DNA of 64,000 nt, from assembly GCA_039105265.1 (NCBI GenBank), contig JAPFFF010000006.1, positions 992,001-1,056,000 on the forward strand. Reading direction: 5' to 3'. The translations under genes were made by a program, and so were the position numbers. This DNA comes from Tritrichomonas musculus. Taxonomy: Eukaryota; Parabasalia; Tritrichomonadida; Tritrichomonadidae. Positions 42,041-52,065 of the stretch are shown here, in pieces. Position 1 is the stretch's first letter, and each line of letters opens with the position of its first letter. The notes under the pieces were generated by a model. It was given only the letters and a program-made list of their open reading frames with translations, ran no database searches and was not told where the DNA came from.

Positions 42041-42697
42041 CTGAATAGCCAGAATTAAAATTCAGAATAAATTTTATTACCATTGAATTTTTTTTTTTTT
42101 TTTTTTTGTCTCAAATATGCATGTAATCAAGTGCTACTCTTTTTGTTTTTATAATTAAAACTTTTCAATTGAAAATTGAATTGAATACCAATTGTGATTC
42201 GCATTTTTCAATGAAAGCGTAATAAAAACCACAGTTTTTTTATTCAAAAAGTTTGAAATACTGTTGTTTCACTTTTGAAAATTTTGGTTTACGAAAGTGA
42301 ATTTCAAAGAAGAAAAGTTAAGTGACCAGGGAGATTAAATTTTTGGTGGTTACATTTTTTTTTACAAAAGTGAAACAACAATTATAATTGTCCAATAAAC
42401 AGCATAAATATAAATAAATTCTTTATAGCAACACAATAAATGCATACTCAGTTTATAAAGAATACAATAACGACACAAAATCATTGGTAAATAGCTTACA
42501 ATAATATTATAAAAAAAAATTAATAATAAAAGTATTTCTGGAAACAATAACTATTTAAAAAAGAATATTCAAAAGTATCGAAAATATTTTTTTATTTAAT
42601 AATTATAAAAAACAAAAATAAATCAAAAATTAATCTTCAAATCAAAGAAGATAATTTTTCTCCCTATTAGTCCAATGTTATTTTATCCCTTCTTTTG
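42041..42697. other. intergenic region with a hairpin element
   Basis: This holds the 5' flank of the isomerase gene and the 3' flank of the RhoGEF gene. A 22-nt T run lies at about 42086-42107 and a short perfect inverted repeat at 42262-42380. Nothing coding is supported. Confidence 0.55.
42262..42380. repeat. 16-bp perfect inverted repeat, 119 bp in all
   Basis: TGTTGTTTCACTTTTG (42262-42277) is exactly inverted at 42365-42380. It is probably a tiny MITE or its remnant. Confidence 0.75.
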
Positions 42698-45600
42698 TTA
42701 AGCTGGTTTTTTATTGAGAGATACTGGCTTTTTGGCTGTGGTTTGTGTTGGCAGAAGTTTTTTGATTTGAGTAGTGGAACCTTGGCTTTGCTGACGCTGA
42801 ATTGCAGGCTTCGGTGCTGCTGTTGCTGGCTTTGCTGCGTTTGGATTGGCTGCAGGTTTAGCTGCAGGCTGTTTGGCAACAGGCTTTTGCGCTGTTCCTG
42901 GCTTTGCAGCATTAGAGCTCGATGAATTTGAGCGCTTTGTTGTAACGATGGTGGAGCTCGATAACTTGGATGCTGAAACGCCTGGCGGCTTTAGAGTCAC
43001 TGAAGGTTTTGAAGCATTCTCCTTAATGACAGATGCGTTTGCTGCTTTTGCTGTGTTAGCATTTGCCCCTGGTTTCACTGTTGTGTTTGATGATGTTAAT
43101 GGTTTGGCTGTTGCGCTTGCTGCTGATTTAACTGCTGCATTTGCTGCTGGTTTTGCGGATGAATTAGTTGCTGCTGGTTTTGCGGATGAATTAGTTGCTG
43201 CTGGTTTTGCGGATGAATTAGTTGCTGCTGGTTTTGCGGATGAATTAGTTGCTGCTGGTTTAGCTGCTGCATTAGCTGTTGTATTTGCTGCTGGTTTAGA
43301 TGATGCATTTGCTGCTGGCTTTGCTGCTGGTTTAGATGATGCATTGGTTGTTGCTGGCTTAGCTGCTGCATTAGCTGTTGTATTTGCTGCTGGTTTAGCT
43401 GCTGAATTGGTTGTTGCTGCATTTGCTGTTGTATTTGCTGCTGGCTTTGCTGTTGGTTTAGCTGCTGAATTGGTTGTTGCTGCATTTGCTGTTGTATTTG
43501 CTGCTGGTTTTGTGGATGAATTAATTGTTGCTGGCTTAGCTGTTGTATTTGCTGCTGGTTTAGCTGCTGAATTGGTTGTTGCTGCATTTGCTGTTGTATT
43601 TGCTGCTGGTTTTGCTGCTGGTTTAGCTGCTGAATTGGTTGTTGCTGCATTTGCTGTTGTATTTGCTGCTGGTTTAGATGATGCATTGGTTGTTGCTGGC
43701 TTAGCTGCTGCATTAGCTGTTGTATTTGCTGCTGGTTTAGCTGCTGAATTGGTTGTTGCTGCATTTGCTGTTGTATTTGCTGCTGGCTTTGCTGTTGGTT
43801 TAGCTGCTGAATTGGTTGTTGCTGCATTTGCTGTTGTATTTGCTGCTGGTTTTGTGGATGAATTAATTGTTGCTGGTTTAGCTGCTGAATTGGTTGTTGC
43901 TGCATTTGCTGTTGTATTTGCTGCTGGTTTTGTGGATGAATTAATTGTTGCTGGTTTAGCTGCTGAATTGGTTGTTGCTGCATTTGCTGTTGTATTTGCT
44001 GCTGGTTTAGCTGCTGAATTGGTTGTTGCTGCATTTGCTGTTGTATTTGCTGCTGGCTTTGCTGTTGGTTTAGCTGCTGAATTGGTTGTTGCTGCATTTG
44101 CTGTTGTATTTGCTGCTGGTTTTGTGGATGAATTAATTGTTGCTGGTTTAGCTGCTGAATTGGTTGTTGCTGCATTTGCTGTTGTATTTGCTGCTGGTTT
44201 TGTGGATGAATTAATTGTTGCTGGTTTAGCTGCTGAATTGGTTGTTGCTGCATTTGCTGTTGTATTTGCTGCTGGTTTTGTGGATGAATTAATTGTTGCT
44301 GGTTTAGCTGCTGAATTGGTTGTTGCTGCATTTGCTGTTGTATTTGCTGCTGGTTTTGTGGATGAATTAATTGCTGTTGGTTTAGCTGCTGAATTGGTTG
44401 TTGCTGCATTTGCTGTTGTATTTGCTGCTGGTTTTGTGGATGAATTAATTGTTGCTGGTTTAGCTGCTGAATTGGTTGTTGCTGCATTTGCTGTTGTATT
44501 TGCTGCTGGTTTTGTGGATGAATTAATTGTTGCTGGCTTAGCTGTTGTATTTGCTGCTGGTTTAGCTGCTGAATTGGTTGTTGCTGCATTTGCTGTTGTG
44601 TTTGCTGCTGGTTTTGCTGTTGGTTTAGCTGTTGTATTTGCTGCTGGTTTAGATGCTGCATTGGTTGTTGCTGGTTTAGCTGTTGAAGCAGGTTTGGAAG
44701 CATTGATTGGTGGCTTTGATGTGCTTACATTCGACGCCTGCCTTGCTACTGCTGCTTTTTGAGGAGCTGTCTTTTGTGCAATTGTCTTTGGAGCTGTCCC
44801 AGGTTTCTGTGATGCTGCTGCTCCTGATCTTTGTGCACTTATGCTTGCTGCTGGCTTCTGGATATTGGTAGCTTGTGTCTTTGTGGCTGTAGCAGGTCTT
44901 TGCGTTGAGGTTGCAGCAGGTTTCTGTGTTGTTAATGATGTTGGTGCTGCTGGCTTCTGCGTGACTGGGTTTTGTGTAGCTGGCACTGCTGGTTTCTGTG
45001 TAGCTGGTGCTGCTGGTTTTTGTGTAGTTGATGCTACTGGTTTCTGTGCTGTTGGTGCTGCTGGTTTTTGTGTAGCTGGAGTTGCTGGTTTTTGTGCAGT
45101 TGATGCTACTGGTTTCTGTGTAGCTGGATTTTGTGTAGCTGGAGTTGCTGGTTTTTGTGCAGTTGATGCTACTGGTTTCTGTCCTGCTGGCACTGCTGGC
45201 TTCTGTGTAGCTGGAGTTGCTGGCTTCTGTCCTGCTGGCACTGCTGGATTTTGTGTAGCTGGAGTTGCTGGTTTTTGTGCAGTTGATGCTGCTGGTTTCT
45301 GTGTAGCTGGAGTTGCTGGTTTCTGCCCTGTTGGCACGGCTGGTTTTTGTGCAGTTGATGCTGCTGGTTTCTGTCCTGCTGGCTTCTGTGTAGCTGGAGT
45401 TGCTGGTTTCTGCCCTGTTGGTGCTGCTGGTTTCTGTGTAGCTGGAGTTGCTGGTTTCTGCCCTGTTGGTGCTGCTGGTTTCTGTGTAGCTGGAGTTGCT
45501 GGTTTCTGCCCTGTTGGTGCTGCTGGTTTCTGTGTAGCTGGAGTTGCTGGTTTTTGTGCAGTTGATGCTACTGGTTTCTGTCCTGCTGGCTTCTGTGTAG

Positions 45601-48600
45601 CTGGAGTTGCTGGTTTCTGCCCTGTTGGTGCTGCTGGTTTCTGTGTAGCTGGCTTCTGTGTAGCTGGAGTTGCTGGTTTCTGTGTAGCTGGAGTTGCTGG
45701 TTTCTGCCCTGTTGGTGCTGCTGGTTTCTGTGTAGCTGGATTTTGTGTAGCTGGAGTTGCTGGTTTCTGTGCTGTTGATGCTGCTGGCTTCTGCGTGACA
45801 GGATTTTGTGTTACTGGTGCTGCTGGCTTCTGTGTAGTAGGTGTTGTAGCTGGCTTTGGATTTGTTGTTGTTGCTTGTTTCTGTGTAGCTTGTGCTAAAG
45901 GTTTCTGTGTATTTGTTGTTGATAGTGCTGGCTTTTGAACGCTTGTTGTTGCTCCTGGTTTTTGAAGGTTCACTTTCTGAGGAGTATTAGTATTAGGCTT
46001 CATTGATGCTGGTTTAGTGAAGTTTGGATTCACGGATTCCGCTCTTCCACCTTTTGCTGGTTGTGTGTTTTGAACTTTTGTCGACTGCCTTGTGTTATTT
46101 TGCTTCACTGATTGAGTTGTTTTTCCTTTAGAAGACAATCTAATATCAGATGAATTTGAAGTCTTGATTGAGTTGTTTTTCTTTGAATTAGGATTTACTC
46201 TTGCTGAAGAAGCAATTGATCTTGATGATGATGATACTCCTGACCGTGAAGAAGAGCTTCCCGATCTTGGGGATTGTTTCTTTACTCCCTGTTTTGTTGC
46301 CTTGAGATTCAATGTTCTTAGTGGTATCTTGTGTGCCTGTTTAACATTGGAACTTTGTGATCCGCTTGATTCCAGTTTGGCTGAATCTGAGCTTGTAATA
46401 TCGTGTTTCTGATTCAGTGAGCTTGGACGATTTGTATCAGAGGAGGCAGTATGAGGTGAGCTTGTGCCAGGTTTCCCTAGTAATGGTTGTGGATTTATTT
46501 TTACTTCATGTGTTGGTCTATTTGTATTTGTTGAGCCTTGATTTGATGATGTTGGATTATTCATCTGGCCTGACTTCAAGTCATCTGTTTTGATTATTGA
46601 TTTAATCGGATTTGTGGTTGGCGTTGAAGATGTCTTTGCGAGAGTTGAAGCTCCAGGTGTTGTCGTTACTTGTTTGGCTGGAGTGGTTGTTTCTGGTTTC
46701 ATTGTTGCAGTTGGAGTTGTTGAAATTAGCTTTGTTGAAACTGTAGCTGATGGCTTAGGCTTAGCTGTTGTAGTGGCGGTTGGTTTTGTTGCTGCCGCTG
46801 GTGTTACTGGAACTTGTGCAGTTGGGGGCGTAGTTGGAACTATTGGAATATTTGTATTTGTTGTTGGCAATTTCGTAGTAGGAGCAGCTGGTGATGTTGT
46901 TGTTGCTGGTTTGGGTGATATTGTTGTTGTATTCGGTGCTGTAGTTGTTGATAAATTAGGTGATGCTATTGATGGCTTAGGTCCTGCTGTGGCTGGCAAT
47001 TGATTAGGTGATGTTGTTATTGCTGGATTAGTTGGTGCTGTTGCAGGAGGTGGTACTGTTGAAGGAGCTGCTGGTGGAGTGGTCGCCGTTGAAGGAACTG
47101 ATATAACAGGTTTAATTGGACCAGTTGCAACTTTAACTGTTGAAAGTGGTAATGTCTGTGTTTGTGGTGGCGTTGTTGTGGTTGTAGGAGGTGTGACTGT
47201 AGTTGTTGGTTTGGTTGGAGATGGAGATATTATTTCCGTTTCTTTTTTATCTTCATTTAGTTTACCTGTATTTTTAGGTAAATTATTATTAGTATTTTGT
47301 GGAATAAAAATTCCAAATGAGTTATCCTTGTTTTCATTTGGAGGTTTTGCAGCATCTTGGTTTTCTCTTTCGATTTTTTCCCTATATTCAAGTAATTCTT
47401 TGAAATTCTTTTTGTTTTCTTCTGATCGTGCAGAAGGAGCCCTATTTTTATCGATTTCAAGTAAAGTTATGCGAACATCTTCATTACTACTGTTGCTAGG
47501 AATTGGAATGGGGCATTTTTCGTGATTTCCATCTTGTTCATTAAATTTAGGACTCTTTGATAGGGCCAAAGTATTTGTAGGGCCGACACTATAAGAATTA
47601 AAAGATGAAAGCGTTTTAGTTCTTTGCCTGTAAGTTTGAGAGAATTGACTTTTATCATCAATTAAGCCATTTTGTGAAATTTTATTGATATTAATAGATG
47701 TCTTTAAGTGGTTTTCAATTTGTTGAGGCATTGAGACTTTAAAAATGGAATTCTCAACATAAGCAACAATTCCAACTTCTTCATTGTAAGTCAAGCCAAA
47801 ATTAAGTAATGAAGGCGGATCATTTCCACCACTGTCATAATTAGATTGAACGTCTTGAATTCCTGTCTCATCTGGCAAAATGATCATTATGAACGGCTTT
47901 GATAATGATGATGAATGAGAAACTGATGAAATATTAAAGTCATTGTAATTAACGTTAATATTTTTGAAATAACTATCACTATTGTAAAGGTTGGCATTAC
48001 TGTTACTTCTGGGAAATGGATTTAATGTATTTGATGATGTTGAAGCAGATCTAGTGAATCCTTTTTCTTGAGGAATATCTGATCCTCCAAATGTGATGAT
48101 CATATCTTGGATAACTATAGACCTATGACCAAATCGTCGTGGAATTATATCCATATTAACATATAATGCTTTCCAACTTTTTGCTTTAAAATCAAACATA
48201 TAAATATCATTCATCACGTTATTTGCATTTGCACCACCATAAACGAACATTTTCTTGTTGACAGCAACAGCTGAATGCATGCAACGTGGCTGTGGGGTTC
48301 CAGATGCTTTGATCTGTTCCCATTCATTTGAGTCGGGATGAAAAACAAAAATGTCATTAAAATATTTCTTTTTCCTTCGACCGCCAAAAACCAAAATTGC
48401 ATTTGTATCGATTAAAACGGCTGTTTGATAACATCTTGCTTCTGGTTTAATGTTATTATTATTGTTGTTGTTTGAAAAATCTATTTTAAGCCATTCATTT
48501 GTAATTGTGTTAAATTCCCAGACATCATTTGAATAATTGCCTGGTATATGTCCAAACATAATATATATTTTTGAAGTTTGTGGATATTCGACCATTGATG

Positions 48601-50218
48601 ATCCAACAAAATGAGGAATAGGTGAATCGAATTCTGAAACAACGGTAGGATTAAGTAGCATATTAACTGAAACGAGTTTTGATTCGCCATAGAAGTAAAA
48701 TTTGTTGTTCATGCAAAGGCCAAAAAGGTCTGTCAATCTTGGTATTTGCTCAGATAAATTAGGATTTTCCCAGATAAATTTATTCAAGGAAGCTTTGACT
48801 AAATTCATAAAATGAAATCTTCTTTCTTCAAGTTTAGAAACAAATTCATTCAATTCACAAGAGTTTTGAAATTGAACTATTTTATTTCGTTTTTTGGACA
48901 TGAATGATAAATATGTAATATTTGGGAAATATTTGAAATTGACAATGTCGGATACAGCAAGAACAGTTTCTGATTTACCTTCAATTGCTGTTAAAAGAAC
49001 AATGTCATTAAACAAATAAAAATGGCAGTTATTTTTAAAAACTGAAACATCTGATTCTATCAAAAGTGTTCTTGGAGTATCTAAAAGATTAAATGATTTA
49101 GATAATTTTTTCTGAATTGATTTAATTTTATTTTGCTCTTGATTGTTTTTTGTTGCTGAATCAACTTCATTTATAACAATTTCGATTTTATTTAAAGCTA
49201 ATGGAAGATACTCACTATCTGGATGACTTTTTGGCGTAGATTTAATTAGTTCACGAAGAAACAATAAATAGCGCGGCATTCTTTGAACAGGGGTTATTAG
49301 ATATGAGCTAAAATCGTTTCCACCATTTTCATGCTCAAAAAGTTTAATATTTGAACTTTTCTTCTTCTTTTTATCAATCATTTCGTTTAAAGTCTCATAG
49401 TTTGATATAAATAGTTGTGAAATTTTGAAAGTATCTGCAAAATATAAAAAAACGTCTCCAACTACCGATGCATACTTTTGGTTTCTTTCAATCAAATTGT
49501 TATAAAAAAGTGTATGAGTATTAATCATTGCTGGAATATCTTTGAAAAGATGTTCCAATTCTTCTTTTGTAAAAATTCTTAATCTTGTGAATTTATTTCT
49601 CCAATAGTTGGAGAGCTCAGCTAAGCATTTAAGATATGAATCTTCAGTGTTTAAAATTTCGCTAATAATATTACCTCTATGTTGAATAGTTTTGAGTGCT
49701 TTATCTGAAAGTTGAAAATGAAAATCGATATGTTTATTGCGAAACATCGTAAAAATATGATCAGCCGTATCATCTAAATCAAATGAGTCAGTGCTAGGAC
49801 CGATTGGTTCAAATTCAAAACATGATAATATTATTTGAAAAATATCACTTCCATTTTTTGTGGTTTTTAAATTAAAATTGGATTTAATGAGAGGCATAGT
49901 TATATCAATTTCTGATTCATTCGACGGAATTGGATTAATAAATAAAGAAAAAATTTCGTCATCATTCTTAGCAGAAAGAAAATAACTTGGAGGGCCATAA
50001 TGGCTCGGATGCGTCTGAAGAACAAGATTTGGAACTATTTGTAGTGGCTGTGCGTCCATCGGAAGGGATTCTGAGTAATATGGAGTAGTTACATATAATA
50101 TCTTTTCAGAACTTGCTTTAAAAAGTAATAATAATTCTTTTGATGTTTTTCCTTCCAGTTCTTTTCGATTTTTGATCTTATTCAATATACCTGGTGTATG
50201 AAAGACGACATTCTCCAT
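42698..50218 (-). CDS. RhoGEF (DH-PH) with Kelch repeats and a giant tandem-repeat tail
   Basis: This 2,506-residue protein has three parts. A DH domain at about 178-350 starts at RGNIISEILNTEDSYLKCL and includes the conserved YLITPVQRMPRYLL helix. A PH-like region spans about 375-470. Kelch repeats span about 500-720, with blades marked by ILVFGGR, MFVYGGA and IITFGGSD. After a Ser/Asn-rich linker comes a Thr/Pro/Ala/Lys tail (about 960-2506) of tandem repeats: a 16-residue unit of the ATPATQKPAAPTGQKP type and a 26-residue unit with NTTANAATTNSAAKP. The DH domain would activate Rho/Rac GTPases controlling actin, and Kelch propellers bind actin or partners. The divergent kinase gene starts 525 bp away. 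Confidence 0.85.
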   Translation of the reverse strand: MENVVFHTPGILNKIKNRKELEGKTSKELLLLFKASSEKILYVTTPYYSESLPMDAQPLQIVPNLVLQTHPSHYGPPSYFLSAKNDDEIFSLFINPIPSNESEIDITMPLIKSNFNLKTTKNGSDIFQIILSCFEFEPIGPSTDSFDLDDTADHIFTMFRNKHIDFHFQLSDKALKTIQHRGNIISEILNTEDSYLKCLAELSNYWRNKFTRLRIFTKEELEHLFKDIPAMINTHTLFYNNLIERNQKYASVVGDVFLYFADTFKISQLFISNYETLNEMIDKKKKKSSNIKLFEHENGGNDFSSYLITPVQRMPRYLLFLRELIKSTPKSHPDSEYLPLALNKIEIVINEVDSATKNNQEQNKIKSIQKKLSKSFNLLDTPRTLLIESDVSVFKNNCHFYLFNDIVLLTAIEGKSETVLAVSDIVNFKYFPNITYLSFMSKKRNKIVQFQNSCELNEFVSKLEERRFHFMNLVKASLNKFIWENPNLSEQIPRLTDLFGLCMNNKFYFYGESKLVSVNMLLNPTVVSEFDSPIPHFVGSSMVEYPQTSKIYIMFGHIPGNYSNDVWEFNTITNEWLKIDFSNNNNNNNIKPEARCYQTAVLIDTNAILVFGGRRKKKYFNDIFVFHPDSNEWEQIKASGTPQPRCMHSAVAVNKKMFVYGGANANNVMNDIYMFDFKAKSWKALYVNMDIIPRRFGHRSIVIQDMIITFGGSDIPQEKGFTRSASTSSNTLNPFPRSNSNANLYNSDSYFKNINVNYNDFNISSVSHSSSLSKPFIMIILPDETGIQDVQSNYDSGGNDPPSLLNFGLTYNEEVGIVAYVENSIFKVSMPQQIENHLKTSININKISQNGLIDDKSQFSQTYRQRTKTLSSFNSYSVGPTNTLALSKSPKFNEQDGNHEKCPIPIPSNSSNEDVRITLLEIDKNRAPSARSEENKKNFKELLEYREKIERENQDAAKPPNENKDNSFGIFIPQNTNNNLPKNTGKLNEDKKETEIISPSPTKPTTTVTPPTTTTTPPQTQTLPLSTVKVATGPIKPVISVPSTATTPPAAPSTVPPPATAPTNPAITTSPNQLPATAGPKPSIASPNLSTTTAPNTTTISPKPATTTSPAAPTTKLPTTNTNIPIVPTTPPTAQVPVTPAAATKPTATTTAKPKPSATVSTKLISTTPTATMKPETTTPAKQVTTTPGASTLAKTSSTPTTNPIKSIIKTDDLKSGQMNNPTSSNQGSTNTNRPTHEVKINPQPLLGKPGTSSPHTASSDTNRPSSLNQKHDITSSDSAKLESSGSQSSNVKQAHKIPLRTLNLKATKQGVKKQSPRSGSSSSRSGVSSSSRSIASSARVNPNSKKNNSIKTSNSSDIRLSSKGKTTQSVKQNNTRQSTKVQNTQPAKGGRAESVNPNFTKPASMKPNTNTPQKVNLQKPGATTSVQKPALSTTNTQKPLAQATQKQATTTNPKPATTPTTQKPAAPVTQNPVTQKPAASTAQKPATPATQNPATQKPAAPTGQKPATPATQKPATPATQKPATQKPAAPTGQKPATPATQKPAGQKPVASTAQKPATPATQKPAAPTGQKPATPATQKPAAPTGQKPATPATQKPAAPTGQKPATPATQKPAGQKPAASTAQKPAVPTGQKPATPATQKPAASTAQKPATPATQNPAVPAGQKPATPATQKPAVPAGQKPVASTAQKPATPATQNPATQKPVASTAQKPATPATQKPAAPTAQKPVASTTQKPAAPATQKPAVPATQNPVTQKPAAPTSLTTQKPAATSTQRPATATKTQATNIQKPAASISAQRSGAAASQKPGTAPKTIAQKTAPQKAAVARQASNVSTSKPPINASKPASTAKPATTNAASKPAANTTAKPTAKPAANTTANAATTNSAAKPAANTTAKPATINSSTKPAANTTANAATTNSAAKPATINSSTKPAANTTANAATTNSAAKPTAINSSTKPAANTTANAATTNSAAKPATINSSTKPAANTTANAATTNSAAKPATINSSTKPAANTTANAATTNSAAKPATINSSTKPAANTTANAATTNSAAKPTAKPAANTTANAATTNSAAKPAANTTANAATTNSAAKPATINSSTKPAANTTANAATTNSAAKPATINSSTKPAANTTANAATTNSAAKPTAKPAANTTANAATTNSAAKPAANTTANAAAKPATTNASSKPAANTTANAATTNSAAKPAAKPAANTTANAATTNSAAKPAANTTAKPATINSSTKPAANTTANAATTNSAAKPTAKPAANTTANAATTNSAAKPAANTTANAAAKPATTNASSKPAAKPAANASSKPAANTTANAAAKPAATNSSAKPAATNSSAKPAATNSSAKPAATNSSAKPAANAAVKSAASATAKPLTSSNTTVKPGANANTAKAANASVIKENASKPSVTLKPPGVSASKLSSSTIVTTKRSNSSSSNAAKPGTAQKPVAKQPAAKPAANPNAAKPATAAPKPAIQRQQSQGSTTQIKKLLPTQTTAKKPVSLNKKPA
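43130..44700. repeat. 78-bp minisatellite in the RhoGEF gene
   Basis: The unit is 78 bp (26 codons), for example from 43861 to 43938, and recurs many times with full and partial copies (shorter units with whole codons missing). Copies are nearly identical, which suggests recent expansion or homogenisation. All unit lengths keep the minus coding frame. Confidence 0.9.
44940..45850. repeat. 48-bp minisatellite in the RhoGEF gene
   Basis: The unit is 48 bp (16 codons), made of two related 24-bp halves each coding an xxQKPA-type octapeptide. Runs of nearly identical copies lie at about 45380-45740. Confidence 0.9.
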
Positions 50219-50743
50219 TACCTTTTATTAGTTCAAGAAAATATTCGTTTAATCGATTTTTCAATAAATATACCCGCCAATTCGAAAAAGAGATAATTGA
50301 AAAATTGAAAAAGGTTTTGAATACTATAATTTAATTTTTTTCTGAAAAAAATTATGAGGAAGCTCAATTTTATGAAAATGTCTCAGATGCATCATAAGTT
50401 TATTATGAAAATATGTAAAAATGAGTTACTTAATAAAAAGTATCATAAGCTTATATCATAGAAATGAAACTTTTTGAAGCATCTCCGTAAAAAGATGCAC
50501 AAATTTCTTTTCAAAAATTCACTTGATTAAAATTATCTACTATTGTGAGATAACTACGAGTTGTTTACCCATCTATTGACTCGTTTAAAATGATTAAAGA
50601 GCTGAAGTTGAAAATAAAAGTATGATATTTGGTGTTTTCTTGATGAATTTTTTGGTAAAAGCAATTTTGATATTTTAAAAATAAAGTATTGAAAAAAAGA
50701 AAAAAAAATTTCAAAATCTTCCTAAGAATTAAATTCTTCCTGA
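50219..50743. promoter_or_regulatory. shared 5' region of the RhoGEF and kinase genes
   Basis: These 525 bp between divergent starts hold both promoters. I see no clear TCAYTW site next to either ATG and no other gene. Confidence 0.5.
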
Positions 50744-51787
50744 ATGGATCTTCGAGGAAGAAAATCTTTTACGATCGGCTTTTATACATTTATTAAACAG
50801 ATTGGCCAAGGTGGATTTTCTGAAGTATACCTGGTGAAACATCGTAACTACAATAATTACTTTGTTGCCAAAGCTATTCGAACAAATATAGAAGAAGGTG
50901 AAGGTGAATCTCGAGAGGAAATATTTGCAACTGAAGTTAAGGCTCTTTCAGCCCTTGATCATCCTCATATCATCAGATTGTATGATCATTTTGTAATTGA
51001 TCGTTTATTATATCTTGTTCTTGAGTATTGTCCAAATGGATCTCTTCATGATGAAGCACTTGCACATGGTCGTATCAAAATTAGTCGTTTTTACGAAATT
51101 TCTCAAGAGATAGTTGATGCTCTTGCATACTGTCATCAAAATGGTGTTGCACATCGTGATATAAAGCCTGGAAATGTCTTAATTGATTCGTATAACAGAA
51201 CAAAAATAGCTGATTTTGGAATATGCGTAAAAACCAGCCAAGATGAGCTTACTGAGCATTTTAGTGGCTCTTTATCATATCTAGCACCAGAGATATTCCA
51301 AAAAAAGCCTCATAATGCAATGATGGCTGACGTCTGGGCACTTGGCGTTACTTTTGCAACGATTTTACTTGGGAGATCTCCATGGCAATCAGATTCTGTT
51401 GGTGGTTTAAAAAAACTCATTTCTGCTGGAAAGTATCGTCTTTCCTCAAGGATTCCTGACATTGTTCAAGATTTGATTTCAAAAATGATAGTAGTTGAAC
51501 CATCAGACCGGCTAACAATGAAACAAATATCAGAACATCCATTTTTTACCCAATTTCAGCCAATACCTCATAATTTTGGTCCAAGACATAATTTACAACA
51601 GAAAAGTATTGTTGAGCAAATAGAAGGTGATACAGAAAATAAAAAAAGCAATAAAGTTTTGAAAACTGTAGTAAGTATGATTACCCATAATTCGAGATCT
51701 GGCATTGTTGTAACATCTCGATACTGCCCATCCAATTCGAAACAAAAATTGATGAATGGGTATGAAGATATTTTGAAATTTTCATAG
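50744..51787 (+). CDS. Ser/Thr protein kinase, CAMK-like
   Basis: The 347-residue protein is a complete kinase domain (about 14-270) with a short basic, Ser-rich tail. All catalytic signatures are present: Gly loop GQGGFSEV (21-28), Lys43 in AKAI, Glu64, HRDIKPGN (137-144), DFG (157-159) and APE (181-183). The DVWALGV segment and the LLGRSPW segment suit CAMK/CAMKL-type kinases, and the HRD arrangement predicts an active Ser/Thr kinase. No calmodulin site, EF hand or UBA domain is evident in the tail. Substrates cannot be inferred. It is divergent from the RhoGEF gene. Confidence 0.9.
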   Translation: MDLRGRKSFTIGFYTFIKQIGQGGFSEVYLVKHRNYNNYFVAKAIRTNIEEGEGESREEIFATEVKALSALDHPHIIRLYDHFVIDRLLYLVLEYCPNGSLHDEALAHGRIKISRFYEISQEIVDALAYCHQNGVAHRDIKPGNVLIDSYNRTKIADFGICVKTSQDELTEHFSGSLSYLAPEIFQKKPHNAMMADVWALGVTFATILLGRSPWQSDSVGGLKKLISAGKYRLSSRIPDIVQDLISKMIVVEPSDRLTMKQISEHPFFTQFQPIPHNFGPRHNLQQKSIVEQIEGDTENKKSNKVLKTVVSMITHNSRSGIVVTSRYCPSNSKQKLMNGYEDILKFS

Positions 51788-52065
51788 CAAGGAAATGATA
51801 CTTTCTATCATATTTTTCACATGTTTTTATAAATATATTATGTAATATATCAATTTGTTTATATATAATATTACTCATTTATTTATTTTTTAATAGTATT
51901 AAAACTTCATTTGAATTTGACGGATCTTGCACCAATTTCAAAGTGTAAATTAATAACGTTCTTTCTCCGAAATTTGAATGAATTTTTTTTGAATAATTTC
52001 ATTTGTCATTCAAAATTTGATATTAATAACGGACTCAATTTAAATTTGGTTTATTCAAATACCAA

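Noticed and set aside
43096-44703. Gln-rich 535-codon minus frame overlapping the RhoGEF tail
   Set aside because: It exists only because the tandem units are multiples of three without stops. The composition is pure repeat and the RhoGEF frame has domain support.
42846-44762. 638-codon plus-strand frame antisense to the RhoGEF tail
   Set aside because: Repeat artefact of the same kind. It has no domain or complex sequence outside the minisatellite.
44841-45938. 365-codon plus-strand frame with regular Cys residues
   Set aside because: The antisense reading of the 48-bp repeat gives a Cys-Gly-Phe periodicity by necessity. There is no independent support.
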